Positions 16,946 through 26,204 are shown, counted from the first letter of the stretch. The stretch: DNA of 64,000 bases from Rhodoplanes tepidamans (GCF_030813915.1 NZ_JAUSUJ010000002.1:124001-188000), one strand, 5' to 3'. A program made the numbers and translations. Notes: generated by a model not told the origin, from the sequence alone.

Positions 16946-17079
16946 TCTCACCCTATCCCGTGGGGAGAGGGTCGGTCGCGAGCGCAGCTCGTGACCGGGG
17001 TGAGGGGCGTATGCCTCGACGATGGGCCTCGGCACCCCCTCACCCGCCGCGCGTCGACCTCTCCCCGTCGGGGAGAGGT
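16946..17079. repeat. inverted pair of REP-like elements
   Basis: One copy (about 16946-17016) contains ctcaccctatcccg/tggggagagggt and a ggtgagggg tail; the other, in opposite orientation, ends in the perfect hairpin 17057-17079 (acctctcccc/ggggagaggt). They fill the 233 bases between the convergent pdeM and dnaE2 genes, where they may act as a bidirectional terminator. Confidence 0.75.
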
Positions 17080-17098
17080 GAAAGGAAGGCGCCGCGGC

Positions 17099-20000
17099 TC
17101 ACCGGAAATTCCGTCCCTTCGGCATCACGCTGCGGACCCGGGCGGCGGGGGACAGCTCGTCGCCGAGATCCGGCGTCTCGCGCAGGAGGGCGACCAGCGA
17201 GGTGCCGGCGCGCACCGGCTGGCGGTTCTCCGGGATCGGCCGCTTGAACTCGTCGCAGCGCGCCAGCGTCTCGATGCAGCCAGCCTCCTCGGCGAGCGTC
17301 TTCAAGAGCGGCGTGAGGTCGTCGAGCCGCTCCGCGACCACGTGGATCACCCCCTGCTCGTTCTGCAGCCGGCCCGTGACGGCGACGAGGCGCGCGCCCA
17401 GCACGATCGGCCGGAACATCTCGAACATCTGCGGCCAGACGATGATGTTGGCGACGGCGGTCTCGTCCTCGATGGTCGCGAAGATCACGCCCTTCGCGGT
17501 GCCGGGGCGCTGACGCACCAGCACGAGCCCGGCGACGCTGACGCGCCGGCCCGACGGCAGCGTCGCGAGGCGCTCGTTCCGGAGAATGCGGCGGCGGTCG
17601 AGATCGCCGCGCAGGAACGCCACCGGATGCGCCTTCAGCGACAGATGCAGGTGGCGATAGTCGGCCACCACGTGCTCGCCGAGCCGCATCGGCGGCAGCG
17701 CCACGTCGGGCTCCCGCTCGGGCGTCGCCACGCGGGCGAACAGCGGCAGGTCGTCCTTGTCGCCGGCGCGGCGCAGCGCCCGCACGGCCCACAGCGCCTG
17801 CCGCCGGTCGAGCCCGAGCGAGCGGAACGCGTCCGCCTCGGCGAGCCGTTCCAGCACGGCCGGCGAGAGCTTCGTGCGCAGCCACAGATCCCGGATCGAG
17901 TCGAAGCCCTCGCCGCGGACCGCTTCGATGAGCCGTCCGTCGTTCTCCTTCAGGCCGGCGATCTGACGAAACCCGAGCCGCACCGCATGGGTGGAGCGGA
18001 TGTCGCCCGCCATGTCGGCGTGGCGGGGGTGGACGTGTCTCACGGTCGCTGCCGCACACGCGGCTGTCTCATCGGGCAACGCCTCCAGCCCGTTGTACCA
18101 GCCGGAAAAGCTCACGTCGATCGGCTGCACCGTGATGCCGTGCTCCTGCGCGTCGCGGACGATCTGGGCCGGTGCGTAGAAGCCCATCGGCTGGCTGTTC
18201 AGCAGCGCCGCCGCGAACACGTCCGGATACCGGCACTTGATCCACGCCGAGGCATAGACGAGGAGTGCGAAGCTCGCCGCGTGGCTCTCCGGGAAGCCGT
18301 ACTCGCCGAAGCCCTCGATCTGATCGAAGCAGCGCTCGGCGAAGTCGCGCGGATAGCCGCGCGCCGCCATGCCGTCGATCAGCTTCGCCCGGAAGTATTT
18401 GATGGTGCCGACCCGCCGGAACGTCGCCATGGCGCGGCGGAGCCGGTCGGCCTCCGAGGGCGTGAAGCCGGCCGCCACGATGGCGATGCGCATCGCCTGC
18501 TCCTGGAACAGCGGCACGCCGAGCGTCTTGCCCAGCACCTGCGCCAGCTCGTCGGCGGGCCCGTGCTCCGGGGCCGGCGACGGGAATCTCACCGGCTCCA
18601 GGCCCTGCCGGCGGCGCAGATACGGATGCACCATGTCGCCCTGGATCGGCCCGGGCCGCACGATCGCCACCTCGATGACGAGGTCGTAGAACGTCTTCGG
18701 CTTCAGCCGCGGCAGCATGGTCATCTGGGCGCGGCTCTCGACCTGGAACACGCCGATCGAATCCGCCCGCGACAGCATGCGATAGACGGCCTCCTCCTCG
18801 GCCGGAATGACGGAGAGGTCGAGGGTGTCGTTCGGCGGCTCCTCGAAGCACGGCGCTTCTTCCCTCTCCCCTCGCGGGAGAGGGTGGATCGCCGCAAAGC
18901 GGCGAGACGGGTGAGGGGGCGTCCCGCAGACTCGGAGCTCGTGGAGGCCCCCCTCACCCGTCTCGGACCTTCGGTCCGAGCCACCCTCTCCCGCGAGGGG
19001 AGAGGGTGTCGGAGGTCGGGGCCGCGTCCGTGCCTGCGGATAATGCCGCTGCAGCAGATCCAGTCCCCGCCGCAGGCAGGTCAGCATGCCGAGCGCCAGC
19101 ACGTCGATCTTGAGAATCCGCAGCGTGTCGAGGTCGTCCTTGTCCCATTCGATGACGGTGCGGTCCGCCATGGCGGCGTTCTCGATCGGCACCAGCTCGT
19201 CGAGCCGGCCGCGTGTGATCACGAAGCCGCCGACGTGCTGGGAGAGGTGGCGCGGAAAGCCGACCAGCTCGCGCGCCAGCGCGAGCACCGTCGCGAGCCG
19301 GGTGTCGGCGGGATCGAGCCCGGTGCGGCGGGCATGCTGGTCCGAGATCGATTCGCGCGAAAAGCCCCACAGCGTGCCGGCGAGCGACCCGATCACGTCC
19401 TCGGTGAGCCCGAACACCTTGCCGACGTCGCGGATGGCGCTGCGGCCGCGATAGCAGATCACCGTGGCGGCGAGGCCGGCGCGCGCGCGGCCGTAGCGGC
19501 CGTAGATGTACTGAATCACCTCCTCGCGACGTTCGTGCTCGAAGTCGACGTCGATGTCGGGCGGCTCGCGCCGCTCGGCCGAGACGAAGCGCTCGAACAG
19601 GAGATCGTTGCGCTCCGGGTCGACCTCGGTGATGCCGAGACACCAGCAGACCGCCGAGTTCGCCGCCGAGCCGCGGCCCTGGCAGAGAATCCCGCGCGAG
19701 CGAGCGAAGCGGACGATGTCGTGTACGGTGAGAAAGTACGGCGCATAGCGGAGCTCGCCGATCAGCGCGTATTCGTGGTCGAGCGCGTGCCGCACTTTCG
19801 CGGGCACGCCGTCGGGATAACGGCGCGCCGCGCCTTCCTCCGCGAAGGCGACCAGCGCCTCCTGCGGGGTCGAAAAACCCTCGCGCACTTCGTCGGGGTA
19901 GTCGTAGGCGAGCTCGTCGAGCGAGAAGCGGCAGTTCTCCAGGAACATCAGCGTCTGCGCCACCGCCTCGGGCGCGGCGCGGAACAGGCGGGCCATCTCG

Positions 20001-20887
20001 TCCGGCGCTTTCAGATGGCGCTCGGCGTTCGCCTCCAGCAGGCGGCCGGCGGCGTCGAGGGTCGTGTGCTCGCGCACGCAGGTGATCACGTCCTGCAAAG
20101 CGCGCCGCTCCGGCGCGTGGAACAGCACGTCGCCGACCGCGATCAGCGGCGTCCTGGTCTCGGCGCCGAGTGCGGCGAGCCGCGCCAGCCGTCGCGCGTC
20201 GTCGCCGCGATAGAGCATCCGCGCTCCGAGCCAGACGCGGGCGCCGGCGTCGCGGAGGAGGAGAGGAATGGCTTTCCGTAGCTCCGAGGTCGTGCCGACC
20301 CTCTCCCCTCGTGGGAGAGGGTGCCGAGCGAAGCGAGGCGGGTGAGGGGGCGTCCCGCGAATTCGGAGATTGTGGAGGGCCCCCTCACCCGTCTCGGACC
20401 TTCGGTCCGAGCCACCCTCTCCCACGAGGGGAGAGGGTGAGGACCGTGCTTGGCGGGCGCGTCTTTCCTCTTTGGAGTCGGCGGGTGGAGTCATCCTCCG
20501 CCGCCCGTCCGCCAGGACGATCAGGTTGAACCCCTCCGCATGGGCGCAGAGATCGGCGAAGACCAGCGTGCACTGCCCCTTTTCGGCGCGACGCTTGCCG
20601 AGCGTCAGCAGCCGGGTCAGCCGGGTCCAGGCGGCGTGGTCCTTCGGATAGGCCAGGATGTCGGGCGTGCCGTCGGCGAAGGCCAGACGCGCCCCGACCG
20701 CGAGCCGCACGCCGTGCTCCTTCGCCGCCTCGTGCGCCCGCACCACACCGGCGACCGAGTTGCGGTCGGCGACCCCGAGCGCCGCGAGCCCGAGCGCCTT
20801 CGCCTGCTGCACCAGCTCCTCCGGATGCGACGCCCCGCGCAGGAACGAGAAGTTGGTGGTCGCGGCGAACTCGGCATAGGCGGTCAT
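17099..20887 (-). CDS. dnaE2: error-prone DNA polymerase DnaE2, with two REP-encoded insertions
   Basis: This 1,262-residue protein is a C-family polymerase III alpha subunit of the DnaE2/ImuC type. It has an N-terminal PHP domain ([26 protein letters not shown]), the catalytic [41 protein letters not shown], and a C-terminal OB region ([27 protein letters not shown]). It is the translesion polymerase of the ImuA-ImuB-DnaE2 mutasome and acts in SOS mutagenesis. It is about 100 residues longer than is usual. The excess is explained by two insertions of about 47-49 residues (near 148-199 and 620-678), encoded by near-identical repeats and in frame. Conserved domains continue normally on both sides. 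Confidence 0.93.
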   Translation of the reverse strand: MTAYAEFAATTNFSFLRGASHPEELVQQAKALGLAALGVADRNSVAGVVRAHEAAKEHGVRLAVGARLAFADGTPDILAYPKDHAAWTRLTRLLTLGKRRAEKGQCTLVFADLCAHAEGFNLIVLADGRRRMTPPADSKEERRARQARSSPSPLVGEGGSDRRSETGEGALHNLRIRGTPPHPPRFARHPLPRGERVGTTSELRKAIPLLLRDAGARVWLGARMLYRGDDARRLARLAALGAETRTPLIAVGDVLFHAPERRALQDVITCVREHTTLDAAGRLLEANAERHLKAPDEMARLFRAAPEAVAQTLMFLENCRFSLDELAYDYPDEVREGFSTPQEALVAFAEEGAARRYPDGVPAKVRHALDHEYALIGELRYAPYFLTVHDIVRFARSRGILCQGRGSAANSAVCWCLGITEVDPERNDLLFERFVSAERREPPDIDVDFEHERREEVIQYIYGRYGRARAGLAATVICYRGRSAIRDVGKVFGLTEDVIGSLAGTLWGFSRESISDQHARRTGLDPADTRLATVLALARELVGFPRHLSQHVGGFVITRGRLDELVPIENAAMADRTVIEWDKDDLDTLRILKIDVLALGMLTCLRRGLDLLQRHYPQARTRPRPPTPSPLAGEGGSDRRSETGEGGLHELRVCGTPPHPSRRFAAIHPLPRGEREEAPCFEEPPNDTLDLSVIPAEEEAVYRMLSRADSIGVFQVESRAQMTMLPRLKPKTFYDLVIEVAIVRPGPIQGDMVHPYLRRRQGLEPVRFPSPAPEHGPADELAQVLGKTLGVPLFQEQAMRIAIVAAGFTPSEADRLRRAMATFRRVGTIKYFRAKLIDGMAARGYPRDFAERCFDQIEGFGEYGFPESHAASFALLVYASAWIKCRYPDVFAAALLNSQPMGFYAPAQIVRDAQEHGITVQPIDVSFSGWYNGLEALPDETAACAAATVRHVHPRHADMAGDIRSTHAVRLGFRQIAGLKENDGRLIEAVRGEGFDSIRDLWLRTKLSPAVLERLAEADAFRSLGLDRRQALWAVRALRRAGDKDDLPLFARVATPEREPDVALPPMRLGEHVVADYRHLHLSLKAHPVAFLRGDLDRRRILRNERLATLPSGRRVSVAGLVLVRQRPGTAKGVIFATIEDETAVANIIVWPQMFEMFRPIVLGARLVAVTGRLQNEQGVIHVVAERLDDLTPLLKTLAEEAGCIETLARCDEFKRPIPENRQPVRAGTSLVALLRETPDLGDELSPAARVRSVMPKGRNFR
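18862..19008. repeat. REP-like element B inserted in frame in dnaE2
   Basis: This 147-bp element is bounded by ccctctcccc-type palindromes (left end at 18862, right end at 19008) and contains the hairpin ctcggaccttcggtccgag. On the dnaE2 strand it encodes [20 protein letters not shown] and HPLPRGER. It is nearly identical to element A at 20298-20438. Its length is a multiple of three. Confidence 0.9.
20298..20438. repeat. REP-like element A inserted in frame in dnaE2
   Basis: This 141-bp element has the same structure as element B: terminal ccctctcccc/gggagaggg palindromes, a gtgagggggcgtcccgc core and the ctcggaccttcggtccgag hairpin. On the dnaE2 strand it encodes [20 protein letters not shown] and HPLPRGER. 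Its length is a multiple of three, so the polymerase frame stays open. Confidence 0.9.
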
Positions 20888-20991
20888 GGGCGTTGCCGGG
20901 CTTGGATCGTGTGTATATATTTGTGCGGCCGCCCCTCGCTCCGGATGCGTGTAGACCGATACTCGGTCGGCTCGTCGTGAAGCGTGGTCCG

Positions 20992-21183
20992 ATGGAGAAA
21001 GACAGCCGCAAGCTGATCAGGATGCTGGAGAAGGACGGCTGGGTTCTCGAGCGTGTGAATGGTGACCATCACACCTTCAAGCATCCGCAGCGACCGGTTC
21101 TCGTCACGGTCACGCACCCGCGCCGGGATCTGCCGGTCGGTCTGGTGCGGCGGATCTACAAGCTGGCCGGATGGCGACCCTAG
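20992..21183 (+). CDS. hicA: HicA family toxin
   Basis: This 63-residue protein ([20 protein letters not shown]...GDHHTFKHP...) has the double-stranded RNA-binding-like HicA fold and its signature GDHH (catalytic His probably H26), ending [10 protein letters not shown]. HicA is a ribosome-independent mRNA endonuclease neutralised by HicB. The ATG at 20992 gives the canonical size; an in-frame opening from 20893 adds an unrelated N-terminus. It lies on the plus strand between the minus-strand dnaE2 and imuB genes, breaking the usual mutasome cassette. Confidence 0.88.
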   Translation: MEKDSRKLIRMLEKDGWVLERVNGDHHTFKHPQRPVLVTVTHPRRDLPVGLVRRIYKLAGWRP

Positions 21184-21192
21184 AGGCGCAGT

Positions 21193-21609
21193 ATGACTCC
21201 CCAGTATGTCGCGATCGTCGAGAAAGATCCGGACAGCGCCTTCGGTGTCTGGTTCCCTGATGTCGAAGGCTGCTTCTCGGCCGGCGACACGCTGGCCGAG
21301 GCCGCCGCCAACGCGGCCGCGGCCTTGCGTCAGCACGTGGAGGCGCTGGAAAGCGCGGGCCGACCTGTGCCTTCTGCGCGTGCGCTTGACGAGGTGCGAG
21401 AGGATGCGGACGTGAGCGAGGCGCTCGCCGCCGGCGCGCTGCTGATCGCCGTGCCGCTTTTGAGTGATGCCGGCCGGACCGTGCGCATCAACGTGTCGCT
21501 GGATAAAGGCTTGGTCGATCAGATCGACGATGCGGCATCCGCGCGCGGGTTGACTCGCTCGGCCTTCCTGGCGCAGGCGGCGCGCGAAAAGATCGCCGGC
21601 GCCGCATAG
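21193..21609 (+). CDS. hicB: HicB family antitoxin with ribbon-helix-helix domain
   Basis: This 138-residue protein has the degenerate RNase H-like HicB fold (MTPQYVAIVEKDPDSAFGVWFPDVEGCFSAGDTLAEAAANA, residues 1-41). Its C-terminal DNA-binding region is of the ribbon-helix-helix type (VRINVSLDKGLVDQIDDAASARGLTRSAFLAQAAREKI). It binds and blocks HicA and probably represses the hicAB promoter. It starts 9 bases after hicA and ends 25 bases before the convergent imuB gene. Confidence 0.88.
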   Translation: MTPQYVAIVEKDPDSAFGVWFPDVEGCFSAGDTLAEAAANAAAALRQHVEALESAGRPVPSARALDEVREDADVSEALAAGALLIAVPLLSDAGRTVRINVSLDKGLVDQIDDAASARGLTRSAFLAQAAREKIAGAA

Positions 21610-21634
21610 CCTCGGTGACGAGCGGCTCATCGTC

Positions 21635-23278
21635 TCACCCGAACAGGCCGTGCAGGAACCAGCGCGGGCGCGGCGTCTCGCGGCCGAACAGCCCCTCGCG
21701 GAACAGCCAGGCGCGAAAGCCGTCGCGGCACTCGACCCGGAAGTAGTCGCGGGTCAGCGCGGTGCCGTCGGCGTCGCGCCACCAGGCGAGCGCGATGCGC
21801 TCCGGCCCTTCGGCGGCCGCCACGGCGTGCAGCACGCGGCGCCAGCGGAACCGCACCGGCGGCCCGTCCGGCACCTCGGCCATCGCCTCGACGGGCTCGG
21901 GCCTTTCCAGCAGCCGCAGCGGGCGGCAGGGCACGAGGGTGTCGGGCGGATCGGTGAAAGCCGCGGGCTCCGAAACCCTCTCCCGGCGCGTGGAGGGAGC
22001 GGTGAAGGCGCCGGGCCGCCCCCCCGCGACGCGAAGCACCTGGGCCGGCAGGGCGGCGGCGGCGAATTCGGGGACGTGCGCGTCGTGCAGCACCTGGCGG
22101 GTGACGCGGCGGGCGCCGAAGCGGGTCGAGAGCCGGTCGACCAGATGGGTGAGCTCGGCCGTGCCGTCGGAGGCGTCGAGCCCGCCCTGCACCGGGTCGC
22201 AGCGCTCGGTGGCGAGCGCCGAGAGCCGCACCAGGTCGAAGCCGAAGCCCGGATCCCACGGATCGCCGACGGCGAGCCGGTCGGCGAACAGCCGCGCCAT
22301 GCGTTCGGGATCGGTCAGCGGCGCACCGGTGCCGACCGCGATCCGCACCACCCGGCCGTCGGTACGGAACAGCGCCGCCTCGAGGATGCGGGCGCCGTCG
22401 CCGCGCGTCTCCAGCAGGCGGGCGAGCCGGCCGGCGAGGCGCAGGAGGGTGCCGAGCACGTCGCGCTCCAGCAGCACGGGCTCGGCGAAGCGCCGCTCGG
22501 CGACGCAGGCCGGCATCGGCCGGCGCGGCGAGATCGGCGCGTCGGCGAGCCCGCGCGCCGCGTCGAGCTTCTCCAGCAGCCCGTCGAAGCGCGCCGCGAG
22601 GGTCGCACGCGGAATGTTCAGGACGTCGGCGATGCGCTTCAGCCCGACCTCGGCGAGCGACACGACCATGGCCCGGGGCAGCCGCAGCGCCGCGAGCGGC
22701 CGCGGCGCGAGGGCCGCGTCCTGGGCGCCGGGCGGGACGACGACGATGTGATCAGCTCCGTGCCGCGCCACCGCGGCGGCGCAGCCCGGCGTGTCGGCGA
22801 CGGCGATGCGGGCCACCAGGCCGCCGGCGGCGAGGCGGCCGTGCAGGTCGGCGGCGAGCGCTGCCTCTCCGCCGAACAGATGGGCGCAGCCGGTGATGTC
22901 GAGCAGAAGCCCGTCGGGCGGATCGAGCGCCACCAGGGGCGTGAAGCGGTCGCACGCCTCGGCGACGGCCTCGAGCAGCGCGGCGTCGGCGGCCGGGTCG
23001 TGCTCCACCACGGCGAGGCCGGGATGGCGGGCGCGGGCGTCCGCAACGGTGGTGCCGATCGTCAGCCCGAGCCGCGCCGCCGCGTCGTCGAGGGCGGCGA
23101 TGCGCTGCGCCGACTTGATCGTCTCGGCGGTGACGAGAGGCTCATCCGGCCCGGCGCCGGTCCCGGCGCGTCCGGGCGGCCGCGTCGTCCGGAGAATGCG
23201 GTCGGTCGACAGGCGCCTCAGCCACAGGGAGAGGAACCGGCGCTTCGCGCAGGGCGGGCTCGCGGAAGACGTGCTCAT
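21635..23278 (-). CDS. imuB: ImuB, inactive Y-family polymerase of the mutasome
   Basis: This protein of about 547 residues begins MSTSSASPPCAKRRFLSLWLRRLSTDRI, typical of ImuB. It has Y-family features (ADARARHPGLAVVEHDPAADAALL, DPPDGLLLDITGCAHLFGGEAAL) without the catalytic acidic pair, as expected for ImuB. ImuB is a scaffold that links ImuA, DnaE2 and the beta clamp during SOS mutagenesis. The start at 23278 overlaps the 3' end of imuA by 137 bases in another frame, implying tight coupling. The C-terminal REL-like region (LTRDYFRVECRDGFRAWLFREGLFG) is present. A short Arg/Pro-rich stretch (TAPSTRRERVSEPAAF) interrupts the C-terminal domain. Confidence 0.88.
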   Translation of the reverse strand: MSTSSASPPCAKRRFLSLWLRRLSTDRILRTTRPPGRAGTGAGPDEPLVTAETIKSAQRIAALDDAAARLGLTIGTTVADARARHPGLAVVEHDPAADAALLEAVAEACDRFTPLVALDPPDGLLLDITGCAHLFGGEAALAADLHGRLAAGGLVARIAVADTPGCAAAVARHGADHIVVVPPGAQDAALAPRPLAALRLPRAMVVSLAEVGLKRIADVLNIPRATLAARFDGLLEKLDAARGLADAPISPRRPMPACVAERRFAEPVLLERDVLGTLLRLAGRLARLLETRGDGARILEAALFRTDGRVVRIAVGTGAPLTDPERMARLFADRLAVGDPWDPGFGFDLVRLSALATERCDPVQGGLDASDGTAELTHLVDRLSTRFGARRVTRQVLHDAHVPEFAAAALPAQVLRVAGGRPGAFTAPSTRRERVSEPAAFTDPPDTLVPCRPLRLLERPEPVEAMAEVPDGPPVRFRWRRVLHAVAAAEGPERIALAWWRDADGTALTRDYFRVECRDGFRAWLFREGLFGRETPRPRWFLHGLFG

Positions 23279-23990
23279 GGTGATCCCAGACGAGGAGCCA
23301 GCGGCCGGTCGGGCCGCGGCGGTTACGCAGGACGGAGAGGAGGATGGCCGGCTGGCCGAGGCCGCCGAGGCCGTCGGGCAGGCCCGGCGCAGCGGCGATC
23401 GCGAGGCGGGTCGCGGCCGGGCTCGCCAGCGCCGCGGCGCGATGGCGCAGCAGCAGGCCGAGCCCGCCGCCGGCCCCGGCGGCCAGCGACAGGCGGCGCA
23501 GCGCGACGAGATCGAGGACGCGGTCGTCGGAAAACTCGCCGACCACCACGGCGAGCGCCCGGCACTGCAGCGCCTCCTCCATGGCGAAGGCACCGTCGCG
23601 CTCGCTGGCGAGGCGCAGCTCGATCAGCCGGGCCGGCGACAGGCCGAGCGCCGCGACACCCGGCCCGTAGAGCCGCCCCGCCTCGCGGCCGGCGAGCTCC
23701 GGCTGGATCCACAGCACCTCGCGGCGGGCGAAGCGGTGCACGCGGCCGAGCGCGTGCACGGCGAGCGCCAGCACGGTCGCGGCCGCCGCGCCGAGGTCGC
23801 GCGGCGCCGCCGGCACGATCTCGTGCAGGGCGCCGAGGGCCAGCCCGCCGCCGAGCGCGCGGTCGAGCCCCGGCACCCCGAAGGCGAGCACCGATTCGGC
23901 GTCGGGCGCCGGCCGGTGCGCCTCGAGGGCGGCCACCCGGCTGCGGAGCGCACGCAGGATCTCGCCCGGATCGCGGGGCGGCACGGTCAC
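23142..23990 (-). CDS. imuA: ImuA, RecA-like accessory protein of the mutasome
   Basis: This 282-residue protein has a RecA/SulA-like fold (VLAFGVPGLDRALGGGLALGALHEIVPA near residues 38-65; REVLWIQPELAGREAGRLYGPGVAALGL). The family acts with ImuB and DnaE2 in translesion synthesis. A LexA box lies 14 bases upstream of its start, so imuA-imuB should be SOS induced. The last about 45 residues are read in a frame overlapping imuB; the RRDRRRAG tail is basic and less conserved. The hicAB pair now separates imuAB from dnaE2. Confidence 0.88.
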   Translation of the reverse strand: MTVPPRDPGEILRALRSRVAALEAHRPAPDAESVLAFGVPGLDRALGGGLALGALHEIVPAAPRDLGAAAATVLALAVHALGRVHRFARREVLWIQPELAGREAGRLYGPGVAALGLSPARLIELRLASERDGAFAMEEALQCRALAVVVGEFSDDRVLDLVALRRLSLAAGAGGGLGLLLRHRAAALASPAATRLAIAAAPGLPDGLGGLGQPAILLSVLRNRRGPTGRWLLVWDHHEHVFREPALREAPVPLPVAEAPVDRPHSPDDAAARTRRDRRRAG

Positions 23991-24004
23991 GATCGGCCCT
24001 CTGT

Positions 24005-24019
24005 GTTCTCTATTTGTTC
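24005..24019 (+). promoter_or_regulatory. LexA (SOS) box in front of imuA
   Basis: The sequence is GTTC, seven bases, GTTC (24005-24008 and 24016-24019), the direct-repeat LexA operator of alphaproteobacteria. It lies 14 bases before the imuA start on the other strand and so would cover the promoter region. No such box is visible in front of dnaE2. Confidence 0.9.
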
Positions 24020-24309
24020 TTATCGATTCCGGAAAGCCCGACGGGAGTCAAGGACGGTCGGGCACGGATGCCGGGAGGGCCGGAAAGGGTGAATGACTTA
24101 TTGAAAACGCGGCGAGCAGAGCGTCGCCGCTCCAGGGTGTCGTCGCCGGGCGCGACCCCATGGGCGCCGAGAGGCGCCTGGAGCCTCTCCGTCGTCGTGC
24201 TCCGCGAAGGCGCCATGGGATGCACCCATCGTGCGCCGCGCATGCAAACCGTCATGCGCGGGGGCGACGACGATCGAGAGGCTGTGCCTTCGCCAGGCAC
24301 GCGGTGGCC
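24020..24309. other. gene-free stretch with REP-like inverted repeats
   Basis: Downstream of the DUF2865 gene this region holds imperfect inverted repeats (for example gagcctctccgtcgtcgtgc near 24180 against gcgacgacgatcgagaggct near 24263). Both belong to the mosaic palindrome family also seen around 7.6 kb. No coding pattern is convincing on either strand. Confidence 0.5.
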
Positions 24310-25068
24310 TCACAGCCCCCGCTTCGGGGCGCCGAGATCCTTGGCGACCCGCAGGCCGCGCAGCTTGCGGCGGAGGTCGTCGGAGACGAGCGGCGAGCGG
24401 CGGATCGGCGTGAAGTCGGCGGCTCGGTGCCGGGTGCCGCCGGCGCCCTGGAAGACCTTCAGGCCGTCGCGGGTGGCGACCACGTCGCCGGCCCGCAGGG
24501 TGGGATCGTTCGCAATGTCCACCTTGGCGAGGCCGAAGGCGTCGCGGCCGTTGCAGGTGCAGCCGGCGACCAGCTCCTTGCGATAGAGATGCGCGGTCGC
24601 CAGCGACGCGTAGCGGCTGCCGTCCGGCGCCGTCGCCTGGTCGATGCCGGCGCCCTCGAACACCTTCGTTCGGCTCGCCGGACAGAAGGCGCTGCACAGC
24701 TTCGCCGGCGAGATCGCGGCCGGCGCGGAGAGCGGGAAGAAGCGGCCGTCGCACAGCCGCACGCAGTAGGCCGTGGCGGCCGGCGGCGCCTCGGGCGGCG
24801 TCACCCCCGGCGGCAGCGTGCCCGGAAGGCCCGGGACTCCCGGCGAGCCCGGCGGTGCATAGGCCATCACCGGGACCGCACGGGCGTCGCGCGGCGCGAA
24901 CGGGCCGGCGCTTCCGAAGATGGTGGCGAAGACGCCGCCCGGTGACGCCGGCGTCCAGGACTGCGCGGCGGCGGCCATCGGCCAGGCGAGGGCGGTCGCC
25001 AGGACCGCGACTGCCAGGACCGTGTGTGCCGGCACCGCGCGTGCCGGAGGGGAAAGCCTGGAGATCAT
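24310..25068 (-). CDS. DUF2865 exported protein
   Basis: This 252-residue protein starts with a signal peptide (hydrophobic TVLAVAVLATALAWPMAAAAQS, cleavage near residue 36). A Pro/Gly-rich linker follows, then the DUF2865 core: AYCVRLCDGRFFPL, CSAFCPAS, HLYRKELVAGCTCNG and DPTLRAGDVVATRDGLKVFQG. The six conserved Cys suggest periplasmic disulfides. DUF2865 proteins are widespread in Hyphomicrobiales and of unknown function. It lies 115 bases downstream of the L,D-transpeptidase gene on the same strand and may share its transcript, which hints at a cell-envelope role. Confidence 0.82.
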   Translation of the reverse strand: MISRLSPPARAVPAHTVLAVAVLATALAWPMAAAAQSWTPASPGGVFATIFGSAGPFAPRDARAVPVMAYAPPGSPGVPGLPGTLPPGVTPPEAPPAATAYCVRLCDGRFFPLSAPAAISPAKLCSAFCPASRTKVFEGAGIDQATAPDGSRYASLATAHLYRKELVAGCTCNGRDAFGLAKVDIANDPTLRAGDVVATRDGLKVFQGAGGTRHRAADFTPIRRSPLVSDDLRRKLRGLRVAKDLGAPKRGL

Positions 25069-25183
25069 CGCTGTCGCCGCGGCCTGCGGACCCGAAACCG
25101 GGCGGGCCGAAAGGGGCTGATCGAAATCGGCAGTCGAAACGAAGAGCGGCGGGGTCCGAAGATCCCGCCGCCGTGGAAACGCG

Positions 25184-25894
25184 TCAGTTGATGCGGCCGC
25201 CGAGCCGGCTGTCCGCCGTGCGGGCCGGCGGGGCCGAGATGCCGGCGACGCCGCGCGAGCTCATCGGCATGACCACCACCTTGGCGCCGGTCTTCACCCG
25301 GCCGTAGAGGTCGATCACGTCCTCGTTGGCGAGCCGGATGCAGCCGGACGACACGCGCTGGCCGATCGTCTCGGGGGCGTTGGTGCCGTGGATGCGATAC
25401 ACCGAGCTGCCCAGATACATGGCGCGGGCGCCGAGCGGATTGCCGGGGCCGCCGGCCATGAAGCGCGGCAGGTAGGGCTGGCGGCGCAGCATGTCGGCCG
25501 GCGGATGCCAGTCCGGCCACTCGGCCATGCGGGTGACGTGCTCGACGCCCGACCAGGTGAAGCCCTCGCGGCCGACGCCGATGCCGTAGCGCATCGCCTT
25601 GCCGCCCGGCATCACCAGGTAGAGATAGGTGTTGGGCGTGTCGATGATGATGGTGCCGGGCGCCTCGGGGCCCGAATAGGCGACGACCTGACGGCGCAGA
25701 TGCGCCGGCACGCCGGCGCGCGGCGCCGGGTCGACGCGGTCGTCGCGGATGTAGCGGTCGATCGACGACGAGCGGTAGCCGTCCGGCGCGAACAGCGAGA
25801 GCGGCTCGGCCCTGGCGGCCGTGAGAGAGGCCCCGGCCAGAACCGCGACCGCGCCGATGACGAGAGAAAGCTTCGCGGAGCGAGCCATGTCCAT
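25184..25894 (-). CDS. L,D-transpeptidase (YkuD/ErfK family)
   Basis: This 236-residue protein has a signal peptide (LSLVIGAVAVLAGASLTAARA, cleavage near residue 29) and a YkuD domain. The active-site motif is His169 in IHGTN and Cys185 in SSGCIRL. The family makes 3-3 crosslinks in peptidoglycan or links outer-membrane proteins to it in the periplasm. A consensus EcfG promoter about 40 bases upstream indicates general stress control, consistent with wall remodelling in stress. The first ATG (25894) and the third codon ATG (25888) are both possible starts. Confidence 0.92.
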   Translation of the reverse strand: MDMARSAKLSLVIGAVAVLAGASLTAARAEPLSLFAPDGYRSSSIDRYIRDDRVDPAPRAGVPAHLRRQVVAYSGPEAPGTIIIDTPNTYLYLVMPGGKAMRYGIGVGREGFTWSGVEHVTRMAEWPDWHPPADMLRRQPYLPRFMAGGPGNPLGARAMYLGSSVYRIHGTNAPETIGQRVSSGCIRLANEDVIDLYGRVKTGAKVVVMPMSSRGVAGISAPPARTADSRLGGRIN

Positions 25895-25935
25895 CCCCCC
25901 TGCTTGTTCCCCGGCAGTCCGACTGCCGCATCTAC

Positions 25936-25960
25936 AACGGACGACTCGCGAAAGAGTTCC
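25936..25960 (-). promoter_or_regulatory. EcfG-type promoter for the L,D-transpeptidase gene
   Basis: On the minus strand GGAAC (25960-25956), a 16-base spacer and CGTT (25939-25936) exactly match the EcfG consensus GGAAC-N16/17-CGTT. Transcription would begin near 25929, giving a leader of about 35 bases. The ecfG gene is 5 kb away. Confidence 0.85.
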
Positions 25961-25979
25961 GTGCCGTTAACGACGAAAA

Positions 25980-25994
25980 TTAAGCATGCGTTAA
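25980..25994. promoter_or_regulatory. CtrA-like site upstream of the L,D-transpeptidase gene
   Basis: TTAA, seven bases, TTAA (25980-25983 and 25991-25994) fits the CtrA consensus core. It lies just upstream of the EcfG promoter. Short AT motifs arise by chance, so this is only a candidate cell-cycle input. Confidence 0.35.
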
Positions 25995-26098
25995 AGCGAT
26001 CGCAGAAAGTCGGAACCACGACGTGATCAGACGACCTGATCAGGAGGCGTAATCCGGTTTGGTGATCAGTTCTGAGACTCGCCCGTGGCACGGCCTTC

Positions 26099-26119
26099 AC
26101 CTCTCCCCAGCGGGGAGAG
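26099..26119. repeat. REP-like hairpin
   Basis: Perfect 9-bp arms (cctctcccc/ggggagagg) around agc, the same core as the elements at 10.7 and 17.0 kb. It lies in the 380-base gene-free gap between the L,D-transpeptidase gene and the exported-protein gene, together with the EcfG promoter and a terminator. Confidence 0.7.
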
Positions 26120-26204
26120 GCCGGGACCGCGCGATCTGCCGGACAGCGTAGGAGGAGGACTCCCGATCGCCCGTGCGCGGATCATCGGGCACGTCGAAAC
26201 GCGA

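Noticed and set aside
18862-20438. The dnaE2 insertions as inteins or introns.
   Set aside because: They are only 47-49 residues, lack splicing or homing motifs, and match intergenic palindromic elements of the same window.
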